A stretch of 36,692 nt of DNA from Frateuria sp. (GTDB lineage: Bacteria > Pseudomonadota > Gammaproteobacteria > Xanthomonadales > Rhodanobacteraceae). Each line of letters starts with the position of its first letter. The first letter of the stretch is position 1. The translations under genes and the position numbers were made by a program. The notes below the pieces were generated by a model. That model did not search any database. It saw nothing but the letters and a program-made list of their open reading frames with translations, and was not told where the DNA came from. Location of the stretch: NCBI RefSeq assembly GCF_013362045.1, contig NZ_JABFWW010000190.1, positions 1 through 36,692 of the forward strand. The letters are read 5' to 3'. Positions 31,642 to 36,692 of the stretch are shown piece by piece.

Positions 31642-33123
31642 TCACATTTGCAGCGGTGCAGCTGGCGCGTCCGCGGGAACCTGCGCCGCCTTCATGCGAT
31701 CGAGCAGCCAGGGCAGCACGATCGCGAGCAGGTAGAACTTGGACGCGAAGTATTTGTTGTACAGCCGGTGGCGATGCGCCTCCAGCCAGCGCGGCGCGCC
31801 CGGCAACAGCGGCTGCGCCTGCATGGCGAAGTCATGCACCTGGTCGAAACGCAGGCGCGCCAGGCCGCACAGGTCGAAACGGAACGAGCCCTTGTGCTGG
31901 ACGTAGGGCAACTGCTCGAAATGCCGCGCGATGTGCCGGCGCACCAGCACCTTGTTGGTGCCGTCCGGCGCCATCAGGTAGTCGTCGGGCACCTGGTGGA
32001 ACACCCAGTCGCACAGCGGCGCCTCGCAATAGGGATAGGCCAGCCGCAGGCCGAGCGCGCTGGCGGCGTACATGCCCTTGCCGAAGATCGCCGCTTCCAC
32101 GATCGTGGCCGAGACGCGGCGGCGCGCCTCCTGCGTCTTGGCCGCGGCAATGTCCGAGCGGAACAATTCCAGCCGCTGGCGCGAACGGTCGGCGACGCGC
32201 TGGCCGAACAGCGCATCGACCTCGGCGTCGGTGAAGCGCGAGCCGGCATAGAAGCGCTCGAACGCGTCCATCTGCAGCGTGCCCAGCGCGTAGCAGAGCT
32301 TGAAGTTGCGCCCGACCAGACCGGACCGGAATATCCAGGCCGGCAGCCGCAACCCGCGCGCGAGCAGGCCGAGCATGCGCTGCTGCCAGGGCGCCGGCAC
32401 TCCGAAGTACGGATCCGAGCCGAGCGCATCGACGATGCCGTCGCCGCCGCGGGCGCCGATCTCGGTGGCCAGATCCGCATACGACAGCACGGCGAAATCG
32501 GCCGTGAGCAGCGGCATCCGCGGCACCATCGCCAGGTAGCGCCCATAGGCACGCGCCGGGTCGCACACCAGCGCTTCGTGGCGCAGCCCCAACCGCCGCG
32601 CCACCAGGCGCGCCGACGCCACCTCGTTCTCCTCCGAGCCGCCCAGGTAGGTTATGCAGGTGGTCTGCGGGCGCGCCTCGGCCATGGCGATGGCCATCGA
32701 GGTGGAGTCCTTGCCGCCGCTCTGCAGCAGCCAGGGCGTGCTCATCGCGGCGGTACTCTCCGCCACCGCCCTGCACAGCAGGCGATGGTAGGTATCCACC
32801 AGCGTGCGGGCGTCCACCGCGGCGGCGGCCGGCCGGGCCATCGCCGCGGCCGACTGGCGGGCGAAGTGGAAGCGCGGGCTGTCGTGCAGGTCCTGCGACG
32901 GATCGAAGCCGGTGGTGGCGACCTTGACGTCCTTGTAGATCGTGTGCGGCGGATAGACGAAGGAGTTGCGCAGCAGGTCGGCGACCGATACCAGGTCGAG
33001 CGCCGCGGCGCCGCCGGGATAGTCGGCCAGCGGCGCGAAGTCCGGCGCGCCCGCGTGCGGCGAAAGTCCGATCTGGATGCGGCGCCCCGTCGCCGCGGCT
33101 GGGACTGCGATGGTGACCGTCAT
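31642..33123 (-). CDS. Asparagine-synthetase-like protein 2 without glutaminase nucleophile
   Basis: 493-residue tandem paralog of protein 1, similar along the whole length. SGGKDST is at 135-141; CITYLGGSEENEVASAR, VDALGSDPYFGVP, NKVLVRRHIARHFEQLPY and KGSFRFDL correspond one by one. The N-terminus again lacks a Cys2 nucleophile and keeps the remnant FVYPPHTIYKDVKV. GAGGG upstream of ATG 33123 supports the start; the open frame extends 37 codons further. It lies between the Wzy gene and protein 1 (157-base gap). Known enzymes with this fold amidate carboxyls or close lactams; in O-antigen loci AsnB-like proteins amidate uronic acids. A sugar-amidation role is therefore possible, not shown. 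Confidence 0.85.
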   Translation of the reverse strand: MTVTIAVPAAATGRRIQIGLSPHAGAPDFAPLADYPGGAAALDLVSVADLLRNSFVYPPHTIYKDVKVATTGFDPSQDLHDSPRFHFARQSAAAMARPAAAAVDARTLVDTYHRLLCRAVAESTAAMSTPWLLQSGGKDSTSMAIAMAEARPQTTCITYLGGSEENEVASARLVARRLGLRHEALVCDPARAYGRYLAMVPRMPLLTADFAVLSYADLATEIGARGGDGIVDALGSDPYFGVPAPWQQRMLGLLARGLRLPAWIFRSGLVGRNFKLCYALGTLQMDAFERFYAGSRFTDAEVDALFGQRVADRSRQRLELFRSDIAAAKTQEARRRVSATIVEAAIFGKGMYAASALGLRLAYPYCEAPLCDWVFHQVPDDYLMAPDGTNKVLVRRHIARHFEQLPYVQHKGSFRFDLCGLARLRFDQVHDFAMQAQPLLPGAPRWLEAHRHRLYNKYFASKFYLLAIVLPWLLDRMKAAQVPADAPAAPLQM

Positions 33124-33212
33124 GAGTGCACCCTCGATGGACGCTGCGCGCTCTTGCGCGTCGCACGCAGCGTTTACGGCCGGCTCGCAACGCAACCGGC
33201 CATGCGGCCGCC

Positions 33213-33232
33213 GCCCGCCGCAAGCGGCGGGC
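33213..33232 (-). other. Perfect intra-operon hairpin between wzy and AsnB-like gene 2
   Basis: GCCCGCCGC (33213-33221) and GCGGCGGGC (33224-33232) are perfect complements with a two-base centre (CAAG-type tetraloop when the inner pair opens). It sits seven bases past the Wzy stop. No T-run follows. It may stabilise the upstream mRNA or lower expression of downstream genes. Confidence 0.4.
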
Positions 33233-33238
33233 AACGGG

Positions 33239-34285
33239 TCAGACCACGATTCCCCGCGTCACGTAGAAGTAGAAGACCCCGCAGGCGGCAACCAGCCCCA
33301 TGCGCAGCACGATCGGATTGCGCAGCGGCGAGAGCCGGTTGTCGCAGCAGATCGCCGCCAGCATCAGCGAGGCCGACAGCCACGCCGGCAGCAGGTAGCG
33401 GTTGGAGAAATTGCCCCAGCCGACGGCGAAGAACGGCAGCATCAATACCAGGTAGATGGCCGTGCTGCGGTTGATCCGGTCGCGCACCGGCTCGCGCACC
33501 AGCGGCGCGACGATGAAGGGCAGCAGGTACCAGAACAGCGAGAAGACCGCGAAATCCAGCCGCACGCCGGTGCGGTAGGTGGCGCTGCCGTCATAGGCCA
33601 TCACCAGCGCATAGACGCCGGGCACCAGCGCGCCCACCACCAGCATGGTCAGGCCGCTGCAGTAGGCGAGGAATGCGGCAATGCCCAGCGCGCGCTGCAG
33701 CTTCGGCTTGAGCAGCAGCACCGGCGCGAACAGCAGGTACAGGACCGCGGAGTAATGGAAGCCGGCCGCCAGCAACCCCCACAGCATGAAGGCCCGCCAC
33801 TGCCGCTGGTGGAACGCCAGCAGTGCGGTGAACACCAGCAGCGAGGCCAGCCCCTGGCGCACCACGTTGATCGAGGCGTTGGACATCACCGGCGAAACGA
33901 ACAGGAACAGCAGCGAGGCGACCAGGAAGGTCATGTAGCGCGTCTCGCTCTGCAGGTAGGCGTGGTAGCGGCGGGTGGCCACCACCACGGTGGCCATCAT
34001 CACCAGGAACAGCGCGCTCTGGTAGGTGGCCAGGCTCACGCCCAGGCCAGCGATGCCCGCGGTAAGGTAATAGAACACCGGCTCGAAGCGGCTCTGCACT
34101 AGGCCATGATGGGTCATCGCGTTGTACAGGCCGGCGTACACCGGCGTGTCGGTGCCGATGTCGAGGCCGCGGCTGCCCACCGCCATGTCGATGAACAGCA
34201 TCACCGCGCCCACCATCATCAGCGCCAGCATCACGCGGGCGTTGGTGTTGGATGGGGTGTCGTTCAATGCAAGGGTCTGGTCCAT
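33239..34285 (-). CDS. wzy: EpsG-like polysaccharide polymerase (Wzy)
   Basis: 348-residue polytopic inner-membrane protein resembling the EpsG family (PF14897), which acts as the Wzy polymerase joining flipped repeat units in the periplasm. About ten hydrophobic helices alternate with short loops. The NVVRQGLASLLVFTALL block with its Arg is the most typical EpsG element; YNAMTHHGLVQSRFEPVFY and FSNRYLLPAWLSASLM also fit. ATG 34285 follows the GT2-C stop by five bases, so the genes are coupled, although the ribosome site is weak. Wzy proteins diverge strongly, so the call rests on topology, the RQG block and context. Confidence 0.82.
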   Translation of the reverse strand: MDQTLALNDTPSNTNARVMLALMMVGAVMLFIDMAVGSRGLDIGTDTPVYAGLYNAMTHHGLVQSRFEPVFYYLTAGIAGLGVSLATYQSALFLVMMATVVVATRRYHAYLQSETRYMTFLVASLLFLFVSPVMSNASINVVRQGLASLLVFTALLAFHQRQWRAFMLWGLLAAGFHYSAVLYLLFAPVLLLKPKLQRALGIAAFLAYCSGLTMLVVGALVPGVYALVMAYDGSATYRTGVRLDFAVFSLFWYLLPFIVAPLVREPVRDRINRSTAIYLVLMLPFFAVGWGNFSNRYLLPAWLSASLMLAAICCDNRLSPLRNPIVLRMGLVAACGVFYFYVTRGIVV

Positions 34286-34290
34286 GGTCG

Positions 34291-35211
34291 TCAACTCGCC
34301 TGGTCGAGACGGGGGGCTTGCGGATCGGCGGCAAGCCGCCGTGCACGGGTGAGCACGATGCGCCGTCCGTAGCGGAGCAGGCTGAGCGCGTCGGCCGCGC
34401 GCATGCGCGGCCAGCTCAGCAGCCCCAGTGCGTGCAGGCTGCGGCGCACGTCGCGCGCGGCCGCGTACATCGCCGGCATGTCGCCGCTCAGTCCGCCGGC
34501 GCCGAAAGGCGGCTTGTGCCACGAGGCCAGCACCGGATCGATGCGCGCACAGCGATGGCCCGACAGGAGCACCTGCGCCCAGAGCATGAAGTCCTCGGCG
34601 CGCCGGCGGTTTTCGTCGAAGCGGAAGGGCAGGTCCCGCCGCAGCACGATCGAGGCGGTGGGAAACGGGCTGCCCAGCAGGGGAAGCTTCGCCGGCAGCA
34701 CGCGCACCGCGACCGGGTAGCGCACGACCGGCGGCGGCTGCGTGCGCGGCTGCACGTTCATAGCATGCGCGATCAGGGCGATCTGCGGATCATCGGCCAG
34801 CGCGTCCATCTGGATCGAGAGCTTCTCCGGGTGCCAGGTGTCGTCGGCGTCCAGGAAGGCCACGTAGGTCTGGCGCGCGTGCGCCCAGCCGAGGTTGCGC
34901 GCGGCGGACGGGCCGCCGTTGCGCGGCAGCGTCAGTACCCTGACCCAGCCCACCGGGTAGCTGCGCGCCACCTCGTGCAGTTGCTCGAGCGTGCCGTCGC
35001 CGCTGCAGTCGTCGACCAGCAGCACTTCCGCCGGGATCAACGTCTGGGCGGCGATCGAGGCCACTGCCGGCTCGATCGTGTCGACGCATCGGTAGCAGGG
35101 CACCACCACGCTCACCGGCGCGGTCGGTCGCGGGGCGGGAGCCGCGCCGGCGGGCGCCAGGCCGACGCTCTCGTCGCTGCGCAGCTTGCCCGCTTCATTG
35201 TTCGCTTGCAT
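34291..35211 (-). CDS. GT2-family glycosyltransferase C
   Basis: 306-residue GT-A transferase, paralog of GT2-B (23794-24684). PVSVVVPCYRCVDTIE, VLLVDDCSGDGTLEQLHE, NGGPSAARNLGW, FLDADDTWHPEKL (DADD 121-124) and RRRAEDFMLWAQVLL form the catalytic and acceptor blocks. The first 30 residues are a polar, Ala/Pro-rich extension. GGAG seven bases before ATG 35211 fixes the start; a further in-frame ATG at 35238 would overlap the previous gene. The gene starts 15 bases after the pyruvyl transferase stop and ends five bases before wzy. Donor unknown. Confidence 0.9.
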   Translation of the reverse strand: MQANNEAGKLRSDESVGLAPAGAAPAPRPTAPVSVVVPCYRCVDTIEPAVASIAAQTLIPAEVLLVDDCSGDGTLEQLHEVARSYPVGWVRVLTLPRNGGPSAARNLGWAHARQTYVAFLDADDTWHPEKLSIQMDALADDPQIALIAHAMNVQPRTQPPPVVRYPVAVRVLPAKLPLLGSPFPTASIVLRRDLPFRFDENRRRAEDFMLWAQVLLSGHRCARIDPVLASWHKPPFGAGGLSGDMPAMYAAARDVRRSLHALGLLSWPRMRAADALSLLRYGRRIVLTRARRLAADPQAPRLDQAS

Positions 35212-35225
35212 GGTCGCTCCGGTAT

Positions 35226-36443
35226 TCAGCAAAGGCATTCGGAAATGCGCGCGGTGGCGGCGCGCGCGGCCAGCTGCGATTCGACGAGGCGCAGTTCGAG
35301 CAGGTCGCGCATGGCATGCTCCCGTTGCACCAGCCGCTCCAGCGACTCGCGCAGCGTCCGCGCGGAGAGGTTGCGCGCCTGCAGCACCGTCTCCTGGTTG
35401 CCGAACATGTCGCGGTTGATGCCGCAGGCCTTGACGCTATAGGCGATCGAGACGGTGGGCACCCCGCTGGAGAGCGCCGCGATCACCGCATGCGCGCGCG
35501 CGCCGATGAAGAAGCGCAGGTAGCTGATGACGTACTTGGTCTGCGCCGCATTGAAGGTGTTGGGCATCGTCTTGACCGCATCGCCCAGGTCGGCCAGCCG
35601 CTCCAGCAGCGGCGCCATGTATTGCGCGTCGCCGCCATGCACGTCGTCGCGCAGGGGGTCGGCGTGGGGGATCAGCAGCACGCCCAGCCGGTAGTCCTTC
35701 ACGGCGCGGCGGATGAAGGTTTCCAGCTCCGCCTGTACGTTCTTGTCGTGCCGCTTGTGGCGCTCGACCAGGCGGCTGACGTTGAGGCCAAGCACGTGGC
35801 CCTCGCCGCGGGGCCAGAACGGCTTGAGGTCCACCGGCTCCTTGCCGAGCATGAACGAGGGCTCGGCCATGCGGATCACGTTGCGCAGGCCCAGCTTGTG
35901 GATCAGGTAGTCGTGGCTCATCGATTCGCCCGTGGCCACGAAATGCATGCGCGCCAGGTGGCGCGTCACCGGCTCGACGAACTCCGGCTCGCGCTCGAAC
36001 GGACCCACCGAGGCACCCCACAGCACTACCGGCTTGCCCATGTCCATCGCCCAGGCGTCCACGCTCATGATCGGCGTGGGGATGCGGTAGTCGAGCGAGT
36101 AGTTGTCCCCGCCCACGGCCAGCACGGCATCGACCGTTTCCAGCTGGCGGCGCAGCCAGTGGGGCATCGGGAACGGCCAGCCCGCGCGCTTGATCAGCGG
36201 CAACGGCAGGCTTTGCAGATGCACCCAGTAGCGCGTCGGCGGCGGCAAGTAGGCGCGCACGAAGCGCACGCCGTAGTCGGCGGCGTGCGCCCATTGCGCA
36301 CTGTCGCGCGCGATGTTGACCGAGGGCACCAGCACCTCCACCTCGCCGAACTGGTCCTTCAGCAGGGCGGCCGTACTGCGCACGATCGCCTCGCAACCGC
36401 GGTTGCGGAACGTGCGCTGTCCGGAGAGGTAGAAACGTTTCAC
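35226..36443 (-). CDS. Polysaccharide pyruvyl transferase
   Basis: 405-residue enzyme of the PS_pyruv_trans family (PF04230; CsaB, GumL and WcaK-like), expected to transfer pyruvate from PEP to form a ketal on a sugar of the repeat. The N-terminal KRFYLSGQRTFRNRGCEAI, AVLAVGGDNYSLDY, PVVLWGASVGPFE, HVLGLNVSRLV, LLIPHADP, and the late FIGARAHAVIAALSSGVPT are all family blocks. The start is a GTG at 36443 with AGGA seven bases upstream; no in-frame ATG is nearby. First gene of the leftward operon down to 27693. Pyruvylation adds negative charge, as sulfation does. Confidence 0.92.
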   Translation of the reverse strand: MKRFYLSGQRTFRNRGCEAIVRSTAALLKDQFGEVEVLVPSVNIARDSAQWAHAADYGVRFVRAYLPPPTRYWVHLQSLPLPLIKRAGWPFPMPHWLRRQLETVDAVLAVGGDNYSLDYRIPTPIMSVDAWAMDMGKPVVLWGASVGPFEREPEFVEPVTRHLARMHFVATGESMSHDYLIHKLGLRNVIRMAEPSFMLGKEPVDLKPFWPRGEGHVLGLNVSRLVERHKRHDKNVQAELETFIRRAVKDYRLGVLLIPHADPLRDDVHGGDAQYMAPLLERLADLGDAVKTMPNTFNAAQTKYVISYLRFFIGARAHAVIAALSSGVPTVSIAYSVKACGINRDMFGNQETVLQARNLSARTLRESLERLVQREHAMRDLLELRLVESQLAARAATARISECLC

Positions 36444-36585
36444 GGAGCGTCCTGGCTTAAGGAAGTGCGGGAGATGGCGTGCCGCGACGGTCTCGGCGGC
36501 TTGAGGCGGCAGCCGGCGGATGCAGCCTCGCCCGGCGGGCGGATCGACCGGCCGCGCCTCCGGGCAACCGGCGACGGGCACCTGC

Positions 36586-36692
36586 TCAGGCCGTTGCCGC
36601 AGGCCGCAGCGCGGCTGCCGACGGCACCGGGACCGAAGCGAGCGACCGCCCGCGCCCGATGCCGTAGTAGGCCAGCCCCGCCTCCTCCACCT
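36586..36692 (-). CDS. C-terminal fragment of an unknown leftward gene
   Basis: Open frame running off the right edge and ending with TGA at 36586-36588. The visible 34 residues begin VEEAGLAYYGIGRGR and end LRPAATA. Codon use matches neighbouring genes (G/C in third positions). It lies 142 bases before the pyruvyl transferase start on the same strand and may be an earlier gene of the same operon. Too short to assign a function. Confidence 0.4.
   Translation of the reverse strand, partial: VEEAGLAYYGIGRGRSLASVPVPSAAALRPAATA

Noticed and set aside
28912-33123. Lasso-peptide cluster, because of the AsnB-like enzymes
   Set aside because: No small precursor gene, no transglutaminase-like protease and no RRE protein is visible nearby; neighbours are polysaccharide genes.

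Overview
The window is a GC-rich bacterial chromosome segment, coding on both strands. It reads like the Xanthomonadales, most likely a Rhodanobacteraceae genus such as Rhodanobacter, Dyella or Luteibacter. That placement is an inference from protein character (rimB-rimK pair, DUF4124-like and FecR/DUF6600 secreted proteins, GGGTGGGCTGAAGCCC palindromes), not from a database search. No IS element, prophage, CRISPR array, rRNA or plasmid feature was seen. There is one tRNA gene.

Left part (1-12 kb), mostly housekeeping: the 3' end of metF, a small secreted protein, ilvE, a convergent response regulator/histidine kinase operon preceded by a structured leader with a strong intrinsic terminator (candidate small RNA or attenuator), a small exported protein, rimK with rimB, tRNA-Gly(CCC), a large exported FecR/DUF6600 protein, trmB, and an SLC13-type transporter with RCK-C-like domains. 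Palindromic REP-like repeats lie after ilvE and after trmB.

Right part (about 12.2-36.7 kb), a Wzx/Wzy-type exopolysaccharide locus. Rightward genes: a WecA-like priming transferase, a TupA-like ATP-grasp protein and a GT4 glycosyltransferase. Leftward from 18.97 kb: cysD and the cysN-cysC fusion, which make PAPS. Leftward from 24.7 kb: two GT2 glycosyltransferases, a Wzx flippase and two dissimilar sulfotransferases. At 24.8-27.6 kb two paralogous secreted beta-helix proteins are transcribed divergently from a 438-bp palindrome-rich region, each with its own intrinsic terminator. Leftward from 36.4 kb: a polysaccharide pyruvyl transferase, a third GT2, an EpsG-like Wzy polymerase, two tandem asparagine-synthetase-like proteins without a glutaminase nucleophile, a Tat-exported beta-helix protein whose start overlaps the stop of the preceding gene, and a GT4 transferase. 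A 34-residue C-terminal fragment of another leftward gene lies at the right edge.

How it could work together (inference): WecA loads the first sugar on undecaprenyl phosphate, five glycosyltransferases extend the repeat, CysD/CysNC supply PAPS to the two sulfotransferases, the pyruvyl transferase adds ketal pyruvate, Wzx flips and Wzy polymerises the repeat, and the beta-helix proteins process the polymer outside the cytoplasm. The asparagine-synthetase-like pair may form an amide on a sugar or on another substrate. The product would be a sulfated, pyruvylated and perhaps amidated polymer. The combination of sulfation genes, the AsnB-like pair and the beta-helix trio is the most unusual content of the window.
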